DNA from: Tannerella serpentiformis | GTDB taxonomy: Bacteria; Bacteroidota; Bacteroidia; Bacteroidales; Tannerellaceae | Direction of reading: 5' to 3' | DNA: 64,000 nt | NCBI RefSeq assembly: GCF_003033925.1 | Contig: NZ_CP028365.1 | Location: 434,001-498,000 of the forward strand | Part shown: piece by piece, positions 17,966-26,960 of the stretch | Layout: every line of letters begins with the position of its first letter | Position numbering within the stretch: position 1 is the stretch's first letter | Notes under the pieces: model-generated | The model's input: the letters and a program-made list of their open reading frames with translations, nothing else | Databases searched by the model: none | Told to the model about the DNA's origin: nothing | Position numbers and translations under genes: made by a program

Positions 17966-19285
17966 ATGGACCATAACCCCGCCCAAGAAATCAATCCCCA
18001 CATCCCGGCCGCGGCACGATGGATCGGCGCCACGCCGCTCGTCGTCTTCCTGGCCGTTTACCTGCTGACCTCGCTCATCCTCCGCGACTTTTACGCGATG
18101 CCCATCACCGTGGCCTTCCTCGTCTCCTCGGTCTACGCCGTGGCCATCACCCGCGGGCTATCGACCGAGAAACGCGTCCTGCGCTTCTCGCGCGGCGTGG
18201 CGGACTACAACCTGCTGATGATGATCTGGATCTTCGTCCTGGCGGGCGCCTTTTCCGAAGCCGCCAAGAGCATCGGCGCCATCGACGCTACGGTCCACCT
18301 CATCCTCCGCCTGTTGCCCGCCGGACTACTCCTACCGGGTCTTTTTCTTGCCTCCTGCGTCATCTCCCTCTCCATCGGAACGAGCGTCGGCACCGTCGTC
18401 GCCCTCGTGCCCATCGCCCTCGGACTCTCCGAGCCGCTCGGTCTGCCCGTGGAGTACATTGCGGCCGTCGTCACGGGTGGTGCCTTCTTCGGCGACAACC
18501 TCTCGTTCATCTCCGACACCACCATCGCCGCCACACGCACCCAGGGCTGTAGCATGCGCGATAAATTTCGGGTCAACCTCCGCATCGTCCTGCCCGCCGC
18601 CATCGCCACCTTCGTCATCTACGCTTTCCAAGGCGCCCACCTCGCCGAGACGCCGCTCAGCACCGACACCCATTCGCCCTGGCTGGCCCTCCCCTACCTC
18701 GTCGTCCTCATCGCCGCCGCCCGCGGCATCAACGTGGCCGCCGTCCTGACCCTCGGCATCGTCGTCTGTGGCCTCGTCGGCGCCGTCTTCGGCACGGTCA
18801 CGTTTTGGCCTTGGATCGGCGCCTTGGGGCAAGGCATCGTCGGCATGGGCGAACTCATTATTGTTACCATGCTCGCCGGCGGCATGCTCGAGCTGATCCG
18901 TTTCAACGGCGGCATCGACTACCTCATGAGTGGCCTCACGCGCGGCATTCGCGGCAAGCGTGGCGCCGAAGCGGCCATCGCCGCACTCGTCTCCGTGGCC
19001 AACATTTGCACGGCCAACAACACCATCGCCATCCTCACCACCGGCTCGATGGCGCGTGAGATCACCGCCCGTTACGGCATCGATCCGCGTAAGTCGGCCA
19101 GCATCCTCGACACCTTCTCCTGCCTCATCCAGGGCCTGATCCCCTACGGCGCGCAGCTGCTTCTGGCCGCCCGTTTCGCCGAAGTCTCGCCCATCGCCAT
19201 CGTCGGCTACCTCTATTACCCCTTCATCATGGGCGCCTGCGCCATCCTGGCCATCGCCCTGCGTCTGCCGCGCAAATACAGCTGA
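17966..19285 (+). CDS. Na+/H+ antiporter, NhaC family
   Basis: Protein of 439 residues with about ten to twelve hydrophobic segments. The NhaC-type core GTSVGTVVALVPIALGL and GGAFFGDNLSFISDTTIAAT is present, and a second inverted half carries ANNTIAILTTGSMAREI. It would exchange cytoplasmic Na+ for H+ (some members couple other substrates, such as malate/lactate). It is the last gene of the fabD operon. After its stop there is no gene for about 650 bp, only 41-bp arrays; I see no classical terminator before them. Confidence 0.88.
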   Translation: MDHNPAQEINPHIPAAARWIGATPLVVFLAVYLLTSLILRDFYAMPITVAFLVSSVYAVAITRGLSTEKRVLRFSRGVADYNLLMMIWIFVLAGAFSEAAKSIGAIDATVHLILRLLPAGLLLPGLFLASCVISLSIGTSVGTVVALVPIALGLSEPLGLPVEYIAAVVTGGAFFGDNLSFISDTTIAATRTQGCSMRDKFRVNLRIVLPAAIATFVIYAFQGAHLAETPLSTDTHSPWLALPYLVVLIAAARGINVAAVLTLGIVVCGLVGAVFGTVTFWPWIGALGQGIVGMGELIIVTMLAGGMLELIRFNGGIDYLMSGLTRGIRGKRGAEAAIAALVSVANICTANNTIAILTTGSMAREITARYGIDPRKSASILDTFSCLIQGLIPYGAQLLLAARFAEVSPIAIVGYLYYPFIMGACAILAIALRLPRKYS

Positions 19286-19343
19286 ATCGAAATCCATCTT
19301 TTGAAACGATGCAGCGGAACGCCGGAAGCCCATCTTTTCGCCC

Positions 19344-19512
19344 GAAACGACTAAAAAGTAGTTTGCAGCCATTTCGGGTCACCGGAAACGGCTAAAAAGA
19401 GGTTTGCAGCCATTTCGGGTCACCAGAAACGACCAAAAAGAGGTTTGCAGCCATTTCGGGTCACCAGAAATGACTAAAAAGAGGTTTGCAGCCATTTCGG
19501 GTCACCAGAAAC
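19344..19512. repeat. Tandem array A3, 41-bp unit
   Basis: Units begin with GAAAC at 19344, 19385, 19426 and 19467 (GAAATGAC in the last), with a final start at 19508, exactly 41 bp apart. Each has GAAAC.GCT and AGCCATTTC, which can pair across a loop of about 14 bases, plus TAAAAAGAGGTTTGC. The array passes into A4 without a break in register. Confidence 0.92.
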
Positions 19513-19930
19513 AGTATTTCCAGCCGTCGAAACCGTTTCATGTCGCATGAAACGACATTTCCGACCGTCGAAGCCATTTCATGTCGCATGAAATGACATT
19601 TCCGACCGTCGAAGCCATTTTATGTCGCATGAAATGATATTTCCGACCGTCGAAGCCGTTTTATGTCGCATGAAATGACATTCCGACCGTCGAAGCCGTT
19701 TCGTGTCGCATGAAACGACATTTCCAGCCGTCGAAGCCGTTTTATGTCGCATGAAACGACATTTCCAGCCGTCGAAGCCGTTTTATGTCGCATGACGCGA
19801 CATTTCCGACCGTCGAAGCCATTTCATGTCGCATGAAACGACATTTCCGACCGTCGAAGCCATTTCATGTCGCATGAAATGGCATTTCCGACCGTCGAAG
19901 CCATTTCGTGTCGCATGACGCGACATTCAA
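19508..19930. repeat. Tandem array A4, 10 copies of a 41-bp unit
   Basis: The marker TGTCGCATG occurs at 19541, 19582, 19623, 19664, 19704, 19745, 19786, 19827, 19868 and 19909: spacing 41 except one 40. The usual dyad is TTTCATG-TCG-CATGAAA, followed by CGACATTTCCGACCGTCGAAGCC. The array fills the convergent gap between the nhaC-like and PP2C genes and ends 12 bp before the PP2C stop. Confidence 0.95.
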
Positions 19931-19941
19931 CCGGCAGCCTA

Positions 19942-20682
19942 TCAGCCGCGGAGGATGGGAACGATGTAAAACGAAAAATTGTCGCGCGCCCGGACCGAGC
20001 ACGCGTCGATGATTGCCCGGCCGACGGCCTCGGGCGTGGGGTGCGTGGCAAAAAGGGACGACAACGCGTCGTCCGTGATGACGTCCGTCACACCGTCCGT
20101 GCAGAGCAGGAAACGGTCGCCCGGGCGCACGTCCGTGAGGCGCACCACGTCCGCCTCCGCGGGTGCGCTCGAGCCTTGGATGGCACGCGTGATGACGTGC
20201 CGCTGCGTATGGCGCGCGGCCTCCTCGGCCGTGATCCGCCCCAGCTTGACCCACACGTTGACGAGCGAATGATCCTCCGTGCGAAAGACGATCCGACCGT
20301 CGCGAAACTGGTACACGCGGCTGTCGCCAATGTGCGCCACCGTGACGCCCCCGCCGCGGTCGAAGGCAAGCATCGTGAGCGTCGTAGCCATGCCCACCGC
20401 CTCGGGGTGCGCGGCGAGATATTCGTCGAAACGTCGCTCGGTGTACTTCACCGCTTCTTGCACATCACGCCCTCCTGTCACGGCCATGCCGTCCGCCAAG
20501 GCCTCGCAGGCCAGCGCACTGGCCACTTCGCCCCGCTCGGCTCCGCCCACACCGTCACAGACGACAAACAGCGCACCCGTGCCCCGTGCCGCCTGCCCAA
20601 TGGCCGGATAGATGGCGTCCTCATTATTCGCTCGCCCGCCCGTTTCTGAGGCGGCAAAGGGTTGTCCGACGACTATTTGCAT
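19942..20682 (-). CDS. PP2C-family serine/threonine protein phosphatase
   Basis: Protein of 246 residues. PPM/PP2C metal-binding motifs are GGRANNEDAIYP (first Asp), VVCDGVGGAERGEVAS, VAHIGDSRVYQF, LLCTDGVTDVI and the closing DNFSFYIVPI. It should remove phosphate from Ser/Thr residues with Mn/Mg. The start is the ATG at 20682, 7 bp after the FHA gene; an upstream in-frame start would run through the FHA gene in another frame. It is the last gene of a leftward operon of LytTR, FHA, acidic mini-protein and FHA genes. The matching kinase is not in the window. Confidence 0.93.
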   Translation of the reverse strand: MQIVVGQPFAASETGGRANNEDAIYPAIGQAARGTGALFVVCDGVGGAERGEVASALACEALADGMAVTGGRDVQEAVKYTERRFDEYLAAHPEAVGMATTLTMLAFDRGGGVTVAHIGDSRVYQFRDGRIVFRTEDHSLVNVWVKLGRITAEEAARHTQRHVITRAIQGSSAPAEADVVRLTDVRPGDRFLLCTDGVTDVITDDALSSLFATHPTPEAVGRAIIDACSVRARDNFSFYIVPILRG

Positions 20683-20689
20683 AAGACTT

Positions 20690-21199
20690 TCAGAAATTGA
20701 ATCGGAGCGTGGTTCGGCCCAGCCGCAGCTCGTCGTTGTCCTTGAGGACGACGGTCTCGCCCGCGCCCAGTGGGACGCCGTTGTAGAGCGTGTGATTCTT
20801 GCTTTGGCAGTCCGAGAGCGTGTGAATGAGGTTGCCGCGGCGATCCCGACGGACGTCAATCCGTGCGTGGCTGCGGCTCATGGTGCGGTCGGACGTTTCG
20901 ATGGCGATCGCGGCCTCTGTGGTCGAAGATTTACGCCCGACGATGTGCGTGCCCTCGCTTAAGGGGAAGACCTGTTCGGGCGTATCAAAAGCGGCAAGGA
21001 CAGTGATCCGCCCTTGCCGCTTTTCAACCGGCCTAAGAAGGACGGTTTCGGAGCCGCCGTCAGCAGCTCGCTGGGTTAAGTATGATACGGGGATGTCGTG
21101 CTTGCATTGCGGGCATTTGAAAGAGGTGATGCCCTCGGGGATTTTCGTTTCGTCGACTTTGAGGCCGGTCCGGCAATGCGGGCATTTGACGGGTATCAT
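20690..21199 (-). CDS. Zinc-ribbon plus FHA domain protein
   Basis: Protein of 169 residues. Residues 1-35 form an MJ0042-like zinc ribbon (CPHCRTGLKVDE then FKCPQC, two CxxC pairs). Residues about 80-168 are an FHA domain (THIVGRKSSTTEAAIAI, MSRSHARIDV, NHTLYNGVPL), which binds phosphothreonine peptides. It has no membrane segment. Its ATG overlaps the stop of the acidic mini-protein by four bases. With the phosphatase after it, it probably reads the phosphorylation state of a partner; that partner is unknown. Confidence 0.9.
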   Translation of the reverse strand: MIPVKCPHCRTGLKVDETKIPEGITSFKCPQCKHDIPVSYLTQRAADGGSETVLLRPVEKRQGRITVLAAFDTPEQVFPLSEGTHIVGRKSSTTEAAIAIETSDRTMSRSHARIDVRRDRRGNLIHTLSDCQSKNHTLYNGVPLGAGETVVLKDNDELRLGRTTLRFNF

Positions 21200-21417
21200 G
21201 AGAAGATGGAGATGTCAGCGGCGTCATCCATGTCGGAGGCGATGTCGATAATGTCGTCCGCGGTGGAGAACTCGGCGTCGTCCGAGAGGGTAATAAAATC
21301 CATTGCCTGCGCTGCGTCGTCCACCATCACGAAACTGTGGTCCGCATCATTGTCCATGTCGATCATCACCACGTCGGCCAGATCGCTGTCTATTGAAACA
21401 AAAGTTTGCTCGTCCAT
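21196..21417 (-). CDS. Highly acidic 73-residue protein in the FHA/PP2C operon
   Basis: The frame starts MDEQTFVSIDSDLADVVMID and is dominated by Asp with Ser/Thr spaced through it (FITLSDDAEFSTADDIIDIA), ending DISIFS. It has no membrane segment or known domain. It is accepted as real because its stop overlaps the following FHA start (ATGA), it keeps the operon's direction, and its composition is unlike a random frame. The many Ser/Thr next to acidic residues would suit a phosphorylated partner of the FHA and PP2C proteins; that is inference. Confidence 0.7.
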   Translation of the reverse strand: MDEQTFVSIDSDLADVVMIDMDNDADHSFVMVDDAAQAMDFITLSDDAEFSTADDIIDIASDMDDAADISIFS

Positions 21418-21555
21418 TGTGCTGTATAATTACATCGTTATCAATTAGAAATCGGTGACGAAAGTAGGACGATTGCCGGCCTCGAGCCGTCCCACGGGAT
21501 TCATAACGTACAAAAAGCAGACGTTTATGTACCAATTACACCCGCCGTAGGGGCT

Positions 21556-22233
21556 TTACGGCTTGTTGTCGTTTACCCATTTGGCACGACAACCGTTCGT
21601 GGGGCATCGTTTCTTTTTGGCCAGCGACTCCCACGGGATCTCGCCCAAAAAGGTGCCGCACTTGGGGCAGACGTAATCTATTTTGAATTGGTTGGCCAGG
21701 TCTTGGAGCAGCGCGGGGATCTTGGCCGACTGGCGCGCACCGAGGTAGACGCCCAGCAACGGAGCGACGATGGTGAGCACGAGGCTAACGAGGAAGACGA
21801 CGCGATGGCTCCGCCCCACGGAGCCGACGATCAGCCCGACAATGCCGACAGCGGCGAAGGGTAAGGTCTGGAAGAGGCGCGTCTTGAATTGGTTGGACGA
21901 CTGGATGCGGATCTTGCGGCGGATGTAGCCGTCGTAGATGGGCTTGAGGGCGGCGAACTCGGCGGTGTAGTCGTTGTCGAACTTGAGGGCTTCGCGGACG
22001 TCGAGCGTGTAGGTGTCGCCGAGGGTGACGGTGTCGGACGCGCCGAGGCGCTTGCGGACGATGCGATCGCCATTGACGAAGGTGCCGTTGGCCGAGTCGG
22101 CGTCTTCGATGAAGAGTCGGCCGTCGACCTCGCGGACGAGACGGGCGTGATGGCGACTGACCCCGGGCGCATCGGCCGGGATGACGTAGTCGTTGTCGGT
22201 GGATTTACCGATGCGGATCGTGGCCTGGCTCAT
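21556..22233 (-). CDS. FHA domain membrane protein with C-terminal zinc ribbon
   Basis: Protein of 225 residues. The FHA domain occupies residues about 3-80 (IRIGKSTDNDYVIP, VSRHHARLV, SANGTFVNGDRI). Two hydrophobic segments follow (PFAAVGIVGLIVGSV and VVFLVSLVLTIVAPLLGVYLG, about 125-172), then a zinc ribbon with CPKCGTF and a second Cys pair CPTNGC near the end. This would place a phosphothreonine reader at the inner membrane. Its ATG overlaps the stop of the LytTR gene. A 138-bp gap with no feature separates it from the acidic mini-protein. Confidence 0.88.
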   Translation of the reverse strand: MSQATIRIGKSTDNDYVIPADAPGVSRHHARLVREVDGRLFIEDADSANGTFVNGDRIVRKRLGASDTVTLGDTYTLDVREALKFDNDYTAEFAALKPIYDGYIRRKIRIQSSNQFKTRLFQTLPFAAVGIVGLIVGSVGRSHRVVFLVSLVLTIVAPLLGVYLGARQSAKIPALLQDLANQFKIDYVCPKCGTFLGEIPWESLAKKKRCPTNGCRAKWVNDNKP

Positions 22234-22637
22234 GGCTTCTCAGCGGCGGTTGACGGGGTGGGCGTGGCGGTGCCAGCCAGGGCTTCTTGCTCCAGACGAT
22301 CCTTCATCATCTTCAGCGGATCGCGCGAGATGACCAGCTCGCGAGGTTTGCCGCCGGGCACGAGCATGAGCATTTTCTGCTTGGGCAGATTGATGTGCAG
22401 GATGTAGTTCTTATTGACGATGTAGCTTTTCCCGACGCGGACGAGGGGGGAATTGGATCCGGCGGTTTGTTTGTTGAGCATTTCCTCGATGCGCCCGAGG
22501 TTGATGGCGAAGGTGAACTGGATGCCTTCGGTGAGCAGCAGACGGGTATAGTTGCGGTCGGCCTCGAGGTAGAGGATGTTGTTGATGCGTAGCCGGAGCA
22601 GTTCGTCTCTTGTTTTGATAATCAGATGTCGATCCAT
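22230..22637 (-). CDS. Stand-alone LytTR DNA-binding protein
   Basis: Protein of 135 residues consisting almost only of a LytTR domain (LRINNILYLEADRNYTRLLL, FAINLGRIEEML, PLVRVGKSYIVNKNYI). LytTR domains bind DNA direct repeats and usually sit behind a response-regulator receiver domain, which is absent here. The start at ATG 22637 (MDRHLIIKTRDEL) is chosen because the upstream extension is AT-poor and non-conserved. It is the first gene of the FHA/PP2C operon and may be its regulator. A weak promoter-like CATCTTTG lies about 45 bp upstream. Confidence 0.85.
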   Translation of the reverse strand: MDRHLIIKTRDELLRLRINNILYLEADRNYTRLLLTEGIQFTFAINLGRIEEMLNKQTAGSNSPLVRVGKSYIVNKNYILHINLPKQKMLMLVPGGKPRELVISRDPLKMMKDRLEQEALAGTATPTPSTAAEKP

Positions 22638-22699
22638 ACGTGTCGATGTGTGGTTTATTTCCTTTTCGATTTGGGCGGGCAAAGATGTCCCATAAAACC

Positions 22700-22737
22700 G
22701 AGAGGAGAACCACCCCCGGACGGACAGCTCCCCTCTC
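22700..22737 (-). terminator. Probable terminator of pgk
   Basis: On the minus strand GAGAGGGGAG pairs with CTCCTCTC across a GC-rich loop and is followed by GGTTTTATG. It lies about 33 bp past the pgk stop and before the LytTR operon. Confidence 0.5.
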
Positions 22738-22769
22738 TTGCTATACATATCTATTAGGCAACGGGCAGA

Positions 22770-24032
<1,263 letters not shown>

Positions 24033-24096
24033 ACCTTGTTGTTTTATATGTGATAACTATCTTATACTCATTACGTATCGTTCGTTCTGACGGGTG

Positions 24097-24104
24097 CAAA
24101 TGTA
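24097..24104 (-). promoter_or_regulatory. -7 promoter box of pgk
   Basis: TACATTTG on the minus strand, followed by CACCC, 64 bp before the pgk ATG. Confidence 0.5.
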
Positions 24105-24162
24105 TAACCGGAATGGGTGAAAATCGAAAAAGTGGGAACGAAAAATCCCGCCGAGCGGAGGG

Positions 24163-24203
24163 CTGCCAATTGCCTAAGGAAATCGCGCGCCACAAAACTT
24201 TTT
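24163..24203. repeat. Tandem array A11, left part (41-bp unit) before the insertion sequence
   Basis: One unit containing GCCAATTGCCTAAGGAAATC, GCGCGCCAC and AAAACTTTTT. It continues at 25319 beyond the insertion sequence. The last eight bases, AACTTTTT (24196-24203), are the target duplication. Confidence 0.85.
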
Positions 24204-25318
24204 GGCTTAAGGGTCAAATATGTTCCTGCGGGGTGCTATAACACACTGTGAGTCATGCATATGTTGTATCTCATAGTATTATGAGAGATCAAACTCGAAA
24301 AAAAGTACCCCCATTGTGGATCAAAAGATGTGATACGTAAAGGCACACGAAATGGAGCGTCTTATTGGTTCTGCCATAGCTGTAGACACTACTTCAGTGG
24401 TCGTTCGCGTGTAGATTCTTCAGCAGTTTATCAGTACTATGCTCAAGGTACCTACACCATTGCACAGATCGCAGAGCGATTGGGTATATCTTGTTCTACA
24501 GTAAAGCGTCGTATGAAAAATTTCCCTCTCAGTTCTACCTCTATAGCACCTCGAACTGTGGCGCTTCAAATGGATACCACATACTGGGGTAGAAACTTTG
24601 GCGTAGTACTTTTCATGGATGTAGCCACCCATCGCGTCCTTCATTTCAGATTCATTTATCGAAAGGAGCGTATAGAAGATTACTTGGCAGGAATAGCTTA
24701 TCTCAAAAGACAAGGAATACGGGTGAGCGGAGTCATTTCTGATGGACTCTCTGGACTGAGAAAAGCCTTAGCACCAATCCCTTACCAATACTGTCAATTC
24801 CATCAAATACAGCGTATCAGACAGCTGCTCACCAATCATCCAAAACATCCGGCCTCTATTGCGCTGAAAGAGATCGGCCTACAGCTTACACAATCCGACA
24901 AAAAACAGTTTGCTGGTTTGTTAGCACAATGGCATGAGCAGTGGAAGGCATACTTGGAAGAGAAAACATTCTCAGAAAATGGAGCGTCTTTCACTTATAC
25001 CCATCGGCGTTTAAGGGCCGCTTATTTTAGCTTAACAAGGCACTTAGATATTCTCTATACCTACCAATGCTTTCCGGAGTTAGGCCTACCAAACACCAAT
25101 AATGCATTGGAGTCACTGAATGCTTCCCTGAAGACGAAATTGCGCTTGCATCGTGGAATCTCTCGGGAAAGAAAGCAAAGACTTATTCAGGCCATTATAA
25201 TAGCTTACAACCCCTGTCCTATAAACGAGAGTTGAACCATCACAGGAACATATTTGACCCTTAATGAGACTCACAGTGTGTTATAGCACTCCGCAGGAAC
25301 ATATTTGACCCTTAAGCC
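24204..25318 (+). mobile_element. Complete insertion sequence, 1,115 bp, 51-bp inverted ends, 8-bp target duplication
   Basis: The left end 24204-24254 (starting GGCTTAAGGGTCAAATATGT) and the right end 25268-25318 are inverted copies with one mismatch in 51 bp. Flanking AACTTTTT at 24196-24203 and 25319-25326 is an 8-bp direct duplication. An extra copy of the end motif CAGGAACATATTTGACCCTTA lies just inside the right end (about 25247-25267). It carries one transposase gene. The 8-bp duplication and the transposase motifs fit the IS256/Mutator group or a related unclassified family. It is inserted inside a 41-bp tandem array. Confidence 0.93.
24330..25235 (+). CDS. DDE transposase, Mutator/IS256-related, N-terminus in doubt
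   Basis: Protein of 301 residues from a GTG. A zinc-knuckle pair (FCHSCRHYF and an upstream CG.. segment) and a helix-turn-helix (IAQIAERLGISCSTVKRRM, about 46-64) precede the catalytic core: LQMDTTYW (first Asp), VISDGLSGLRKAL (second Asp), the CQFHQIQRIRQ block typical of MULE/IS256 enzymes, and NNALESLNASLK (Glu). The in-frame sequence extends upstream of 24330 (K-Y-P-H-C-G-S-K-D-V) but has no start before a stop at 24282. A plausible ATG at 24281 is in a different frame, next to an A7 run. So either a one-base indel has damaged the start or frameshifting is used. Confidence 0.85.
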   Translation: MIRKGTRNGASYWFCHSCRHYFSGRSRVDSSAVYQYYAQGTYTIAQIAERLGISCSTVKRRMKNFPLSSTSIAPRTVALQMDTTYWGRNFGVVLFMDVATHRVLHFRFIYRKERIEDYLAGIAYLKRQGIRVSGVISDGLSGLRKALAPIPYQYCQFHQIQRIRQLLTNHPKHPASIALKEIGLQLTQSDKKQFAGLLAQWHEQWKAYLEEKTFSENGASFTYTHRRLRAAYFSLTRHLDILYTYQCFPELGLPNTNNALESLNASLKTKLRLHRGISRERKQRLIQAIIIAYNPCPINES

Positions 25319-25445
25319 AACTTTTTCGGCTCATTTCCTCAGGAAATCGCCCGCCACAAACTTTTTCGGCCCATTTCCTCAGGAAATCGCCCGCCACAAA
25401 ACTTTTTCAGCCAATTGCCTGAGGAAATCGCGCGAAAAAGGCCGG
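25319..25445. repeat. Tandem array A11, right part (40/41-bp unit)
   Basis: Continuation of the array after the insertion sequence, with three further units carrying ATTTCCTCAGGAAAT (dyad ATTTCCT-C-AGGAAAT) or the variant AATTGCCTGAGGAAAT, then CGCCCGCCACAAA(A)CTTTTTC. Spacings are 40 and 41. Removing the insertion sequence and one AACTTTTT restores a full unit. Confidence 0.9.
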
Positions 25446-25446
25446 T

Positions 25447-25612
25447 GCGCCGGCCGGCAAAGTTGGCCGGGTACGGAATGTATCCGAAACGTGACGAAGA
25501 AAACTTCGCCAGCGGCCGCAGCCCTTCTTTTCTTCTCTTGATAGAAGAAAAGAAGCAAAAGAAGATCAAGGCCGGTGCGCCGGCCGGCGAAGTTTGCCGG
25601 TAGCCGCAGTCG
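25447..25612. repeat. Hairpin element overlapping the 3' end of the MATE gene
   Basis: Contains AAGTTGGCCGGGTACG, the hairpin CTTCTTTTCTTCT / AGAAGAAAAGAAG (about 25529-25560), CAAAAGAAGATCAAGGC and the palindromic GGCCGGTGCGCCGGCC. It belongs to the family seen at 2341, 4584, 9929 and 28128. The T-rich minus-strand hairpin could also end the MATE transcript. Confidence 0.75.
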
Positions 25613-26936
25613 ATCCGCCGATGATCCGCTCTACGTTGAGGCGGCCTGAACAGACGTAAAGGAAGAAGCCGCGGGCGAAGAGGAAGGTGAGGAAGGCGAT
25701 CCACAGGGCGTCGTTGCCTATCCACGGCGCAAGGGCGTAGAAAACGGCGAGGTAGAGCACGAGGGCATAGAAGACCGTATTGCGCAGGATGCGGGTGCGG
25801 GTGGCGCCGATCATGATGCCATCGATCATGAACGGGACGGCACCGACGAGTGGCACGGCAATGATCCACACGATGTAGCGCCCGGCCGTCGCGATGATGG
25901 CGGGCGAGGGGGAGAAGATGGCCAAGATCTGCCGCCAGCAGAGGGCGTACACCCCGATAAAGAGGCCGGCAATGACGAGCGACCAACCCATCAAGCGACC
26001 GATGAAACGGCGCAGCGCCTCAGCGTTACGCTCGCCCACGAAGCGGCCTGAGAGTGCTTCGCCGGCGTAAGCAAAGCCGTCGGAGAGGTAGGAGAAGAGC
26101 GTAAAAAGCTGCATCAGCACGGCGTTTGTCGTCAGTATCGTGTCACCGAAACGCGCCGAGGCCGCGGTAAAGAAGGTGTAGGCCGTGACGACGCAGAGGG
26201 TGCGCAGAAAGATGTCGCGGTTGACGGTCAGAAAGTGCACGAGCGGCGCCAGACTGAGCGAGGCGCGGAGGTCAATGAGCCGCAAATAGCCGCGGTATTT
26301 GACCCATAGGAAAACGAGGGCGACGAGCAGCCCGGTGTATTGCGCCACGACCGTCCCCCAAGCCACGCCGGCGATGCCCCACCCGAGCCCGAGCGCGAAC
26401 CAAAGGCTAAAGACGACGTTGACGACGTTCGAGAGGATGGCGATGAACATGGGCGTGCGGGCGTCTTGCATGCCGATCAGCCAGCCCTGGAGCGAGAGGA
26501 GCAGGACGGAGGCGGGCGCGGCCCAAACGCGGGCGAAGAAGTAGTCGGCAGCGAGTGCGTTGACGTGGTCGCCGGCCTGCATCAGGGCGAGCGAGGCGTG
26601 GCCGATGGGGCGTTGGAAGGCGAGCAAAAGCAGCGCAAGCACGGCGGCCACCCACACGGAACGCGCGAGCATGTTGGCACATTCGCCCGGTTGGCCGGCT
26701 CCGTAGGCCTGGGCGGTGATGCCGCCGGTGCCCATGCGTAGGAAGGCGCAGTTCCAGTAGATCATCGAAAAGATGGTCGTGCCGACGGAAAGGGCGGCGA
26801 TGTTGGCGTCGTCGCCGATGCGCCCGGCGATCGCGGTGTCGGCCATGCCCAGCAACGGGATGGTGATGTTCGAGACGATGTTCGGCAGCGCCAAACGCAG
26901 GATCTCGCGGTCAGTCGGGGTGAACTTCAAAGTCAT
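25566..26936 (-). CDS. MATE family efflux transporter (DinF-like)
   Basis: Protein of 456 residues with about twelve membrane segments in two homologous halves. Landmarks are the N-terminal REILRLALPNIVSNITIPLL, MADTAIAGRIG and GTGGITAQAYGAG, and in the second half FGDTILTTNAVLMQLFTLF. It would export cationic drugs or metabolites in exchange for Na+ or H+. It begins 24 bp after the pdxB stop, so the two probably share a transcript. The last 15 or so residues (STAATGKLRRPAHRP) are encoded within a dispersed hairpin element, so the original C-terminus has probably been replaced or extended. Confidence 0.88.
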   Translation of the reverse strand: MTLKFTPTDREILRLALPNIVSNITIPLLGMADTAIAGRIGDDANIAALSVGTTIFSMIYWNCAFLRMGTGGITAQAYGAGQPGECANMLARSVWVAAVLALLLLAFQRPIGHASLALMQAGDHVNALAADYFFARVWAAPASVLLLSLQGWLIGMQDARTPMFIAILSNVVNVVFSLWFALGLGWGIAGVAWGTVVAQYTGLLVALVFLWVKYRGYLRLIDLRASLSLAPLVHFLTVNRDIFLRTLCVVTAYTFFTAASARFGDTILTTNAVLMQLFTLFSYLSDGFAYAGEALSGRFVGERNAEALRRFIGRLMGWSLVIAGLFIGVYALCWRQILAIFSPSPAIIATAGRYIVWIIAVPLVGAVPFMIDGIMIGATRTRILRNTVFYALVLYLAVFYALAPWIGNDALWIAFLTFLFARGFFLYVCSGRLNVERIIGGSTAATGKLRRPAHRP

Positions 26937-26960
26937 CGGTGGGTCGCGGCAGCTTGCTTA

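Noticed and set aside
18332-19372. Long minus-strand frame opposite the NhaC antiporter
   Set aside because: Shadow frame with Asp/Gly-rich composition expected opposite a GC-rich membrane-protein gene; the plus-strand product has clear NhaC motifs.
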